Shown piece after piece: positions 56,763 to 64,000 of a stretch of 64,000 nt of DNA. Below the pieces are notes generated by a model. The model was not told the origin of the DNA, searched no databases, and was given only the letters and a program-made list of their open reading frames with translations. The translations under genes and the position numbers were made by a program. Source of the stretch: Miniphocaeibacter halophilus (GTDB lineage: Bacteria > Bacillota > Clostridia > Tissierellales > Peptoniphilaceae); contig NZ_CP066744.1 in assembly GCF_016458825.1 (NCBI RefSeq), positions 1,733,868 through 1,797,867 of the forward strand, given 5' to 3'. Within the stretch, counting starts at the first letter, position 1; each line of letters begins with the position of its first letter.

Positions 56763-57569
56763 ATGTTTAAAATTGGTGAATTTTCAAAACTTTCAAACAT
56801 TACAATTAAAATGCTAAGGCATTATGACGAAATAGGTTTATTAAAAGCTGATAAAGTAGACGAAAATACAAATTACAGGTATTATTCAGCAAATCAGTTA
56901 GAAAAAGCATCTAAGATAACGGTATATAAGGAATTAGGATTTTCTTTGAAAAAAATAAAAAACTTAATTGAAAATGAGCATAAAGAAGAGGAGTTATTAT
57001 CCTATTATAAAATAAGAATAGAGGAAATAAAAGAAGAACAAGAAAAATTAGAAAAACAAATACATAAACTTGAAATAGTGTCTGATGCAAATAAAAACCT
57101 AAATATGATTAATTACAATGTAGTAGAAAAAACAATTCCACAGCGTAGGATAATTTCTCTAAGAAAGAAAATACCTACTTACTATGATGAAGGAATACTT
57201 TGGAATGAAATATATGAAATTATTACTAAAAATAATATAAAACCTATTTATGATGGATATACTATGGCTATTTATCATGATGATGAATATAAAGAAGAAG
57301 ATATAGATATAGAAATTCAAGTTACAGTAGAAGATAAAGAGGATTATGACGATGTAAAATTTATAAGGACAGAAGAGCAAAAAGTAGTTTCAGTAACTTT
57401 TTCAGGTTCATATGAACAAATGCCAAAAGTTGCAGAGGCGGTAGCTTACTATATAGAAGAAAATAATTTAAGTTTAACCGGTAAGATGGTAAATATTTTT
57501 CATGTTTCTCCGGCGCAAACCAAAAATGAAGAGGAATATGTTACAGAGGCATGTTATTTTATTAAATAG
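56763..57569 (+). CDS. MerR-family regulator with GyrI-like effector domain
   Basis: 268 residues from the ATG at 56763 (GAGGTGGG upstream). MerR winged helix (1-70: FKIGEFSKLSNITIKMLRHYDEIGLL), a coiled coil (about 75-110), and a GyrI/BmrR-type effector-binding domain (about 120-268, with EE acidic pocket residues). BmrR-like proteins sense hydrophobic cations and induce drug response genes. Its own MerR-type promoter is directly upstream, so it is probably autoregulated together with the ClbS-like gene. Confidence 0.9.
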   Translation: MFKIGEFSKLSNITIKMLRHYDEIGLLKADKVDENTNYRYYSANQLEKASKITVYKELGFSLKKIKNLIENEHKEEELLSYYKIRIEEIKEEQEKLEKQIHKLEIVSDANKNLNMINYNVVEKTIPQRRIISLRKKIPTYYDEGILWNEIYEIITKNNIKPIYDGYTMAIYHDDEYKEEDIDIEIQVTVEDKEDYDDVKFIRTEEQKVVSVTFSGSYEQMPKVAEAVAYYIEENNLSLTGKMVNIFHVSPAQTKNEEEYVTEACYFIK

Positions 57570-57593
57570 TAACTTTAGAAAGAAGGAAAATCT

Positions 57594-58133
57594 ATGGCAA
57601 GAGCTACAAGTAAAAAAGATTTAATTGAATCATCAAATTTACAGTATGATAAATTATGGGATATAATAAATACAATGACAGAAGAAGAAAAGCTTAGTAC
57701 TTTAGATTATGGAGATTTTATAGGAAAAGAGGCTCATTGGAAGAGAGATAAAAATCTTAGGGATGTTTTAATTCATCTGTATGAATGGCACCAACTATTT
57801 TTAGACTGGGTAAATAGTAACTTAAAAGGGAAGGAGAAATCCTTTCTACCAGCTCCTTATAATTGGAGAAATTATGGTCAAATGAATATAAAATTATGGG
57901 AAAAACATCAGAATACCAGTCTAGAGACTTCAGAAGAAATATTAAGGGAAAGTCATAACGATGTTATGAAATTAATTGATGAATTCTCAAATGAAGAATT
58001 ATTTATGAAAAAGATATATTCATGGACAGGTGGTTCTACATTAGGAAGCTATGCTGTATCAGTAACCTCAAGCCATTATATTTGGGCAATAAAAAAATTG
58101 AAAAAATCCTTGAAGGTATTAAGAAATAAATAA
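57594..58133 (+). CDS. ClbS/DfsB-family four-helix protein
   Basis: 179 residues, DinB-like four-helix bundle of the ClbS/DfsB (DUF1706) type, with KRDKNLRDVLIHLYEWH and SYAVSVTSSHYIWA. ClbS protects colibactin producers as a cyclopropane hydrolase; most homologues are uncharacterised. It follows the MerR gene by 24 bases and is its likely target. Confidence 0.82.
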   Translation: MARATSKKDLIESSNLQYDKLWDIINTMTEEEKLSTLDYGDFIGKEAHWKRDKNLRDVLIHLYEWHQLFLDWVNSNLKGKEKSFLPAPYNWRNYGQMNIKLWEKHQNTSLETSEEILRESHNDVMKLIDEFSNEELFMKKIYSWTGGSTLGSYAVSVTSSHYIWAIKKLKKSLKVLRNK

Positions 58134-58163
58134 AAAATTATAGAAAATATAATATAATTAAAG

Positions 58164-58203
58164 ACAGAATAGCTAGCAGTTACATGCTATTCTGTTTATT
58201 TTT
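58164..58203 (+). terminator. Terminator after ClbS-like gene
   Basis: ACAGAATAGC (58164-58173) pairs with GCTATTCTGT (58186-58195), then TTATTTTT. Confidence 0.8.
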
Positions 58204-58221
58204 ATATGTTAGAGGGAAAAT

Positions 58222-58638
58222 ATGCATAAATTTTTTGACAAATTAAATGAGGATATAATTAAAATTAGAGAAGAGGTTTTTATAAAGGAGCAAGAGTTTA
58301 ATAATGAGTTTGATGAAATAGATGAAAATTCCTTACTTATACTATACTATTATAATGAAAATCCGGTTGCTACAGCTAGACTTTATGAAGATTTAGAAAA
58401 TAAAAACGAATATTTTATAGGTCGAGTTGCAGTTTTGAAAGATTATAGAAAATATGGAATAGGAAAAGAAATCATAGAAATATTAGAGGAAAAGGTAATT
58501 AAATTAGGAGGAAATAAAATAAAACTATCAGCACAAAAGGAAGTGGAAAGGTTTTATAAGAAATGTGGTTTTAGGCGAATAGGTGATATTTATTATGATG
58601 AATGGTGTCCTCATATAAAAATGGTAAAGGATTTATAA
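58222..58638 (+). CDS. GNAT-family N-acetyltransferase
   Basis: 138 residues, ElaA/YitI-like GNAT. Acetyl-CoA loop R-K-Y-G-I-G-K in VLKDYRKYGIGKEIIE. VATARLYE and FYKKCGFRRIGD are typical strand motifs. The substrate is unknown. GAGGG precedes the ATG. Confidence 0.85.
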   Translation: MHKFFDKLNEDIIKIREEVFIKEQEFNNEFDEIDENSLLILYYYNENPVATARLYEDLENKNEYFIGRVAVLKDYRKYGIGKEIIEILEEKVIKLGGNKIKLSAQKEVERFYKKCGFRRIGDIYYDEWCPHIKMVKDL

Positions 58639-58768
58639 ATTATTCATTAATAATTATAAAAATTAGAAATATAAAAATGTAGACTAATTGTAATATTTAC
58701 AGCAACAAAACTATAAGATTAACCTTTATAATATAGTTAAGAATATAAATTATTAGGAAGGGATAGTT

Positions 58769-59131
58769 ATGGGGTGTTTAGGAAATTTATTATGGTTTAT
58801 TTTTAGTGGTTTCTGGCAGGGACTTAGTTGGACTTTAGCCGGAATTCTTTGGAGTATAACTATAATAGGAATACCAATAGGAAGACAATGTTTTAAAATA
58901 GCTGGTTTGGCTTTTTTTCCCTTTGGTAAAGAGGTAGAATATGGTCCGGGAACGGCAATGTCTACAGTAGCAAATGTTTTATGGATAATAATTAGTGGAA
59001 TACCACTTGCTATTGCAGCAATAGGAAATGGCATATTATTATGTATAACTATAATTGGAATTCCATTTGGTTTACAATGTTTTAAATTTGCAAAATTGGC
59101 ATTAATGCCTTTTGGAACAAGAGTATATTAA
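58769..59131 (+). CDS. YccF-domain membrane protein
   Basis: 120 residues, two tandem YccF domains. Each has NLLWFIFSG or NVLWIIISG, then the IIGIPIGRQCFKIA or IIGIPFGLQCFKFA motif and LAFFPFG or LALMPFG. About four hydrophobic helices. Function unknown. AGGAAGGG precedes the start. Confidence 0.9.
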   Translation: MGCLGNLLWFIFSGFWQGLSWTLAGILWSITIIGIPIGRQCFKIAGLAFFPFGKEVEYGPGTAMSTVANVLWIIISGIPLAIAAIGNGILLCITIIGIPFGLQCFKFAKLALMPFGTRVY

Positions 59132-59141
59132 GGAATGAAGT

Positions 59142-59172
59142 AAGAAGAACTTTTTTAGTTCTTCTTTTTTTG
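59142..59172 (+). terminator. Terminator of yccF
   Basis: AAGAAGAACT / AGTTCTTCTT hairpin followed by T5. Confidence 0.85.
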
Positions 59173-59236
59173 TCACAAAATCATAGTTTTTCTTGTTTTT
59201 ATTATAAAGGGTATAAGTATAATAAGGAGGAAGGCT

Positions 59237-59671
59237 ATGAAAAAAAGATTTATTTTACTAATAACTTTATTAATTATTCCAGTAATACTAGGTGCTTGTA
59301 GGTCTGATGAAAGTAAAAAAATATTTAAAGATTATAATTTAGAAACTGAAAAAATAGTATTGTCGGATTGGTTTTTGAAAGACGGAAAAAGAATAGAGCT
59401 AACTGATGCCAAAGATATTGAAAACATAATAAAAGCGCTTGAAAATATAGAATATACAAAACTAACAGGAGGTAATATCTATAAATTAGCAATGCCTTAT
59501 GAAATGAAGTTTAATGAGGAAATATCAATTTACTTTGAGCCAAATACAGGACTTAGAATTATTTCAATAAAAGGTGAAGAAGGAATTCAATATGAAGCAG
59601 AGGAAAAAGATGTAGAGGAAATTAACGGTCTTTTAAAAGAATATATTAAAGAAATAGAAGAATATAATTAA
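59237..59671 (+). CDS. Putative lipoprotein with unnamed domain (first copy)
   Basis: 144 residues with a lipobox signal (VILGAC, Cys at about 21). The mature part contains a domain that recurs twice nearby: KDIENIIKALENIEYTKLTGGN, then a beta region ending IKGEEGIQYE. AAGGAGG precedes the ATG. The same frame continues after its TAA into a second copy. I do not recognise the family. Confidence 0.75.
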   Translation: MKKRFILLITLLIIPVILGACRSDESKKIFKDYNLETEKIVLSDWFLKDGKRIELTDAKDIENIIKALENIEYTKLTGGNIYKLAMPYEMKFNEEISIYFEPNTGLRIISIKGEEGIQYEAEEKDVEEINGLLKEYIKEIEEYN

Positions 59672-59983
59672 TATAGAAATGATTTGGGGGAATATGATTT
59701 TACTACAGATAAAATAGAATTATTTGTTTTATATGATGAAAATATTATATTTGAAATTAGGGATAAGGAGGATATTAATGAAATAATAGATAATTTTAAA
59801 TAATTTAAATATAGGGAATTAGATGACGCTCCTCTGAAAATAGCCATGGAGTATAAAATAAAATTTAGTGAAAATTTTGATGTTATTAAAATAAATGATG
59901 AAAAACCCCAGTATCTACTAAATAGTATTTTAGAAACAGAAGTAAATAGACTTAAGGTAATTTTAGATAAATTTGTTAAATAA
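59672..59983 (+). pseudogene. Second copy of the lipoprotein domain, read-through remnant
   Basis: Directly after the TAA at 59669 the same frame continues with FTTDKIELFVLYDENIIFEI, then RDKEDINEIIDNFK, a TAA at 59801, and FKYRELDDAPLKIAMEYKIKF, ending at 59983. No own start codon or ribosome site is seen. With the preceding gene it may once have been one two-domain lipoprotein of about 248 codons. Confidence 0.65.
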
Positions 59984-60114
59984 TATTGTTAGAATATATA
60001 TTCATTATAAAGAAGAAGGTTTTAAATTTATTATTATGAAAGTATTATATTTAAATCATTAGAAATGTTTGGTTTGATAGTCTAATCTTCTATAACTCAA
60101 GAAAGGAAAGAAAA

Positions 60115-61446
60115 ATGAAAAAGAGATTGTTTAAAATAATTATATCTGTAGTATTTATTCTAGGAATGGTATTTCCTAAAATATCATTAGCTAATGAAAG
60201 GGATTTAGATATTTCAAGAATTTCTGGAGCTGATAGGTACGAAACAGCTGTGGAGGTTAGCAGAAAAACCTTTCCAAAAGGAAGCAAATATGTAATAGTT
60301 GCCAGTGGAGAAGATTTTCCTGATGCGTTGGTTGGTGGAACTTTGGCTAGTCAAATAGATGCACCTATATTGCTAGTTACTAAAAATATTGTAACATCTC
60401 AAACTAGAAATGAAATTAAAAGATTGAAACCAAGTAAGATATATATTTTAGGGGGAATTGAAACCATATCGAAAAATGTTGAGGATAATTTAAAAATTTT
60501 AGGAACTACTGAAAGACTAGCAGGAAAAGACAGATTTGAAACTGCTCATGAAATCTCTTCAGCATGTTTTAGGCATAGTGGTAGTCCTACACCAGGAGAT
60601 ACATTTGCAGTTATAAACGCTTATAATTTTGCAGATTCATTAAGTGCTCCTACATTTGTTGGACAAAGCACAAAAAATCATGAAACTCACTCAGTAATTA
60701 CTGGACTATTTCTTTATTCAGAACCTACTTTCCCACATATTATTTTTGGTGGCATAGATTCCATTCCTAGACAAGCAAGTGAAGAATATGAAGAAACAGG
60801 AATACGCTATGCCGGATCTAATAGATATGGTACAGCTGTAGAAGTGGCGAAAGCATATAAAACCTATTTAAATCAAGATATAGACACTATTGTTCTAGTT
60901 GATGGAACAGATTATCCAGATGGATTAGCTTCCGCATCGGTGGCGAGTATGAATAATGGAGCTATATTACTTACAAATCCAAAAAACTTGTCAAAAGAAA
61001 CTAAAGAATACATTGCTAGCAATAAAAATATTAGAAATATAATAATTGTTGGTGGAGAAAATTCTGTTTCAGAGAATGTTGAAAAAGAATTAGAAGATAT
61101 AGTAGGAAAGAATATATTTGCAGCTTTAGACTTAGCAACAGACAATATCTCTATAACTCATCGCTTAAGTGAATGTATTTGGGAAATAAGGGACAAAGAA
61201 GAAATAAAAGAAATTTCAAATATATTGAAAAGTTTAAACTATAGAAAACTTGAAGGGGATAATATTACTAAAACTATATTACTTGATAAAATTATTATAA
61301 ATGATAAGTTAACAATTAATATAGATTTAGAAAAAGGCTTTAAAATAATAGGCTTAAATGGAGATTCAAAGGTACAGTATGAACTACAAGAGGGCTCTAA
61401 TGATGAAAGATTAATGGAGATAATAAAAAAACATATATGTAAATAA
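60115..61446 (+). CDS. CWB2 cell-wall surface protein with C-terminal unnamed domain
   Basis: 443 residues. Signal peptide (1 to about 26, ISLANE). Three CWB2 repeats (about 32-335: ISGADRYETA, FPDALVGG, LAGKDRFETA, YAGSNRYGTA, YPDGLASAS, VGGENSVSENV). A C-terminal domain (about 345-443) begins DNISI and contains EIRDKEEIKEISNILKSLN, then YRKLEGDN, and is homologous to the neighbouring lipoprotein. CWB2 repeats would hold it on the wall. Own AAGGAAAG site before the ATG. Confidence 0.92.
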   Translation: MKKRLFKIIISVVFILGMVFPKISLANERDLDISRISGADRYETAVEVSRKTFPKGSKYVIVASGEDFPDALVGGTLASQIDAPILLVTKNIVTSQTRNEIKRLKPSKIYILGGIETISKNVEDNLKILGTTERLAGKDRFETAHEISSACFRHSGSPTPGDTFAVINAYNFADSLSAPTFVGQSTKNHETHSVITGLFLYSEPTFPHIIFGGIDSIPRQASEEYEETGIRYAGSNRYGTAVEVAKAYKTYLNQDIDTIVLVDGTDYPDGLASASVASMNNGAILLTNPKNLSKETKEYIASNKNIRNIIIVGGENSVSENVEKELEDIVGKNIFAALDLATDNISITHRLSECIWEIRDKEEIKEISNILKSLNYRKLEGDNITKTILLDKIIINDKLTINIDLEKGFKIIGLNGDSKVQYELQEGSNDERLMEIIKKHICK

Positions 61447-61457
61447 TTAATAAATAT

Positions 61458-61490
61458 TAAAGAGCTATTTATCTAAAGGGCTCTTTTTTT
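61458..61490 (+). terminator. Terminator of CWB2 gene
   Basis: AAAGAGC and GCTCTTT arms followed by T5. Confidence 0.75.
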
Positions 61491-61491
61491 A

Positions 61492-61541
61492 TTGGAAATT
61501 TAAAAAAAGTATTATATAATAAATACACGAACATATGTTCG
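61492..61541 (+). promoter_or_regulatory. SOS-controlled promoter with LexA box
   Basis: TTGGAA (61492-61497) and TATAAT (61515-61520), 17-base spacer, then the perfect LexA/DinR box CGAACATATGTTCG (61528-61541) at the probable transcription start. Confidence 0.9.
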
Positions 61542-61567
61542 ATATATTTATTTAGGAATGGTTGAGT

Positions 61568-62809
61568 ATGAATAGAAAAAATAGAGTAATTTTACATAGT
61601 GATATGAATTCCTTTTATGCATCTGTTGAACTAATTGATTATCCACAGTATAAAGGACTGCCTTTAGCTGTAGGAGGAGATGAGGAAAATAGACATGGTA
61701 TTATTCTTGCTAAAACTTTAGAAGCTAAAAAAATGGGCGTTAAAACGGGAGAGGCTATTTGGGAGGCAAAAAAGAAATGTCCTAATTTAATAATTTTACC
61801 TCCTCATTATGAAAAATATTTATATTATTCCAAAAAAGCTCATGACATATATTATGATTATACAAATCAGGTTGAGCCCTATGGAATGGATGAATGCTGG
61901 TTAGATGTTACAGGCTCTATTAAACTATTTGAATCGGGAGAAAAGATTGCAGAGGAAATAAGAAATAGAATAAAGAAAGAATTAAGCTTAACTGTAAGTA
62001 TTGGAGTTAGTTTTAATAAGGTTTTTGCAAAATTAGGTAGTGATATGAAAAAACCCGATGCAGTAACTATTATTAATAAGGAAAATTTCAAAAATATTGT
62101 TTGGCCTTTAAAATGTGAAGAATTAATAATGGTAGGAAAGGCGACTAAAAAGAAATTAAATAAAATCGGAATAAAAACAATTGGAGATATAGCTAAAACA
62201 AAAGTAAATATATTAAAAAACATTTTAGGAATAAATGGAGTAAAACTATGGAAATGGGCTAATGGAATAGATGATTCAGAAGTAAGGGATTACCATTATA
62301 AGTCATCGGTAAAAACCATAGGACATGGAATTACAACTAAATCTGATTTAGTGAATGACAATGAAGTAAGAGATGTTTTTCAAGAACTAGCTCAAGATAT
62401 TTCAAGAAAACTAATAGAATATGAGTTGTTGGCAACAGGAGTTGCAATTAACGTAAGAAGCAATCTATTAACCAGAAAAACATTTCAAAAGAAATTAGCC
62501 TATCCTACATTTTCATCTTTAGAATTAACAGAGGCAGCAATGGAACTGTTTAAACAATATGATTGGAATAGTAATTTACGTACTCTTACAATAAGAGCAA
62601 TAGATTTAATAGATGACAATTATGCTTTTCAAGTATGTATGTTTGAAAATATAAAAGAACATGAAAGAAATATAAAACTAGAAAATACTATTTATTCAAT
62701 AAGAAAAAAACATGGAGAAAACTGTATTACCTATTGTAATCTTTTAGTAAATGATAAAATGCCAACAGATGATAGGGAAAAAGTAATAATGCCCTATAGC
62801 TATAATTAG
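61568..62809 (+). CDS. dinB: DNA polymerase IV-type Y-family polymerase
   Basis: About 413 residues. Catalytic acidic residues are in LHSDMNSFYASVE (Asp) and YGMDECWLDVT (Asp-Glu). A HhH thumb (VGKATKKKLNKIGIKTIGDI) and a little-finger domain (about 235-350) follow. It performs error-prone bypass synthesis. The LexA box upstream shows SOS induction. ATG at 61568 (or TTG at 61562). Confidence 0.94.
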   Translation: MNRKNRVILHSDMNSFYASVELIDYPQYKGLPLAVGGDEENRHGIILAKTLEAKKMGVKTGEAIWEAKKKCPNLIILPPHYEKYLYYSKKAHDIYYDYTNQVEPYGMDECWLDVTGSIKLFESGEKIAEEIRNRIKKELSLTVSIGVSFNKVFAKLGSDMKKPDAVTIINKENFKNIVWPLKCEELIMVGKATKKKLNKIGIKTIGDIAKTKVNILKNILGINGVKLWKWANGIDDSEVRDYHYKSSVKTIGHGITTKSDLVNDNEVRDVFQELAQDISRKLIEYELLATGVAINVRSNLLTRKTFQKKLAYPTFSSLELTEAAMELFKQYDWNSNLRTLTIRAIDLIDDNYAFQVCMFENIKEHERNIKLENTIYSIRKKHGENCITYCNLLVNDKMPTDDREKVIMPYSYN

Positions 62810-62879
62810 GTTTTAATATTAGAAATAGGGTAGAACTATTATACAAGATTATATAAATTAATTTAAAGGAGGAAATATT

Positions 62880-63302
62880 TTGAAAAAAACATTACTTACT
62901 TTAGAGTTATGCAATAAGTTGTCTAAAGAGTCAGAAAAAATACAAAAGGAAATTGGAGTGGACATGTCAGTAGCGATTTCTGATAAATATGGAAATTTAA
63001 TCTATTATTATAGATTTGGAGATGCAATACTTCCTAGTATAGAGATTTCTCAGAAAAAAGCCTACACAGCTGCAGTAGTTAGACAAAGTACAAGGGAATT
63101 TGGGGAAATTGCAAGAGTTGATGGAGATGCATTTGGTATTAATATAACAAATTCCAAATTAGTAATATTTGGTGGTGGATATCCACTTATAGTAAAAGGA
63201 GAAGTTATAGGAGGGCTTGGAGTAAGTGGTGGAAGTGTAGATGAAGATGAAAAAGTAGCAAAATACATATTAGAAGTATTTAAAGAGGAAATGAAAAAAT
63301 AG
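62880..63302 (+). CDS. GlcG/HbpS-family protein
   Basis: 140 residues of the PduO-C/GlcG/HbpS fold (VAISDKYGNLIYYYRF, KKAYTAAVVRQST, FGGGYPLIVKGEVIGGLGVSGG). Members bind heme or cobalamin, or have structural roles in propanediol metabolism; the ligand here is unknown. The start is TTG at 62880 with AAAGGAGG six bases upstream. Confidence 0.88.
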   Translation: MKKTLLTLELCNKLSKESEKIQKEIGVDMSVAISDKYGNLIYYYRFGDAILPSIEISQKKAYTAAVVRQSTREFGEIARVDGDAFGINITNSKLVIFGGGYPLIVKGEVIGGLGVSGGSVDEDEKVAKYILEVFKEEMKK

Positions 63303-63362
63303 AATAAAAAGCAATAGTTATTAGTTATAATATAATAAATTTAAAACAGAGAGGAATATTTG

Positions 63363-63779
63363 ATGGAAACATGGGAAAAGCTTTATTATGAAGCAAGAAA
63401 AGAATATAAACCAGCAGAAGTTTCCCCTTTTGTCTATGCTCACCATGTTGTATGTGCTATTGAAGCAGGAAATGGAGAAATTTACACAGGTTTTTGTATC
63501 GAAAGTACCTGTGGAGTATTGGACCTATGTGCTGAAAGAGTGGCAGCTTTAAATATGTATATGAGTAGTGGACAAACTAAGATAAAGCGTTTAATAGCAT
63601 TTCGAAACGAAAAGCCTAAAGAATTTGGAGGAATGCCTTGTGGTGCTTGTAGAGAATTTTTAATGCAGTTAAATATTGAAAATGAAAACATGGAAATTAT
63701 GGTAGATTATGATTTAAGAAAGACCATTACTTTAAAAGAATTACTTCCAAATTGGTGGGGAAGGGAAAGGTACAAATAA
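63363..63779 (+). CDS. Cytidine deaminase-like protein
   Basis: 138 residues from the ATG at 63363. Zinc signature CAERVA (C-A-E) at about 56 and PCGACRE at about 94. Family members deaminate cytidine or blasticidin-like bases; HHVVCAIE..GEIYTGFCIE fits the nucleoside deaminase group. AGAGGAAT upstream. Confidence 0.88.
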   Translation: METWEKLYYEARKEYKPAEVSPFVYAHHVVCAIEAGNGEIYTGFCIESTCGVLDLCAERVAALNMYMSSGQTKIKRLIAFRNEKPKEFGGMPCGACREFLMQLNIENENMEIMVDYDLRKTITLKELLPNWWGRERYK

Positions 63780-63869
63780 TTAATAGAGTCAAACTATACT
63801 CTAATAAAGATTTTAAATTATTATTTATTCTATTGATAAAATAATAAAGTTATTATTAGGGAGGTTACA

Positions 63870-64000
63870 ATGAAAGGCGTATTAATAGGACTAATTACCT
63901 TTTTAATTATAGGAATATTTCATCCAATAGTTATTAAAGGCGAGTATTATTTTGGAGTAAAAATTTGGCCTATTTTTGCAGTTCTAGGTATTATCTTTAT
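63870..64000 (+). CDS. DUF4491-family membrane protein, partial
   Basis: The first 43 codons are visible before the window ends. Two hydrophobic segments (MKGVLIGLITFLIIGIF and IWPIFAVLGIIF) flank HPIVIKGEYYFGVK, the DUF4491 signature. Function unknown. GGGAGG precedes the ATG. Confidence 0.85.
   Translation, partial: MKGVLIGLITFLIIGIFHPIVIKGEYYFGVKIWPIFAVLGIIF

Noticed and set aside
1-64000. CRISPR arrays or rRNA genes
   Set aside because: No spaced direct-repeat array and no rRNA-like sequence was seen.

Overview
The window reads as a chromosomal segment of a low-GC (roughly 30% by eye), Gram-positive, anaerobic member of the Clostridia/Tissierellia (Peptoniphilaceae-like). The evidence is the gene content: an Na+/H+ V-type ATPase operon, a one-polypeptide pyruvate:ferredoxin oxidoreductase, rubrerythrin, cell-wall-binding-repeat-2 (CWB2) surface proteins, HPr plus HPr kinase, T-box and S-box riboswitches, and AGGAGG ribosome binding sites with frequent TTG starts. 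The species assignment is inference; no rRNA is present.

Layout. 1-3.3 kb: a MoxR-type AAA+ ATPase coupled to a partial gene running off the left edge, divergent from a zincin-like protein and a membrane-anchored J-domain protein. 3.5-11.9 kb: a nine-gene V-ATPase operon (stalk subunit, C, I, K, F, E, A, B, D). 12-14.7 kb: DedA, a TcaA-like membrane protein, glyoxalase I. 14.7-16.4 kb: a decayed IS150-group IS3 element that landed inside a bidirectional terminator. 16.4-20.7 kb: citrate synthase, isocitrate dehydrogenase and aconitase, the oxidative half of the TCA cycle leading to 2-oxoglutarate. 20.8-22.5 kb: a graveyard of mobile-element genes (integrase, S24 repressor, lipoprotein) next to tRNA-Thr. 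22.5-26.2 kb: T-box-controlled tryptophan transporter, then a convergent set yacP-rlmB-aldo/keto reductase-DsbA-like. 26.5-32.5 kb: pgpA, viroplasmin/RNase H, trkA and a frameshifted trkH, apt, pncB. 32.6-35.5 kb: copper operon copA-copZ-csoR. 35.6-43.7 kb: CarD, YacL-like PIN/TRAM, ispD-ispF, S-box-metK, BFD-like ferredoxin, mreB, rubrerythrin, ptsH, csp, a VOC protein. 44-48.2 kb: CWB2/CAP surface protein, ychF, a MobA-like/ModE fusion broken by an amber codon, a second MobA-like gene. 48.3-56.6 kb: aminopeptidase P, uvrC, hprK, nifJ. 56.7-64 kb: a MerR regulator with its own MerR-type promoter, ClbS-like, GNAT, YccF, a lipoprotein and a CWB2 protein sharing an unnamed domain, SOS-controlled dinB, GlcG/HbpS-like, cytidine deaminase, and a partial DUF4491 gene.

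The most striking observation is copA. A well-positioned ATG and AGGAGG lie upstream of an in-frame TGA that replaces the first Cys of the first GMTCxxC copper-binding motif. The TGA is followed at once by a hairpin with the geometry of a bacterial SECIS element. The second, paralogous HMA domain of the same protein has a normal TGT and no hairpin. This suggests a selenocysteine-containing copper ATPase (UxxC) that an ordinary gene caller would truncate to a later TTG start. Other lesions are a possible (AT)5 switch in trkH, an amber codon in the MobA-like/ModE gene, and several decayed genes.
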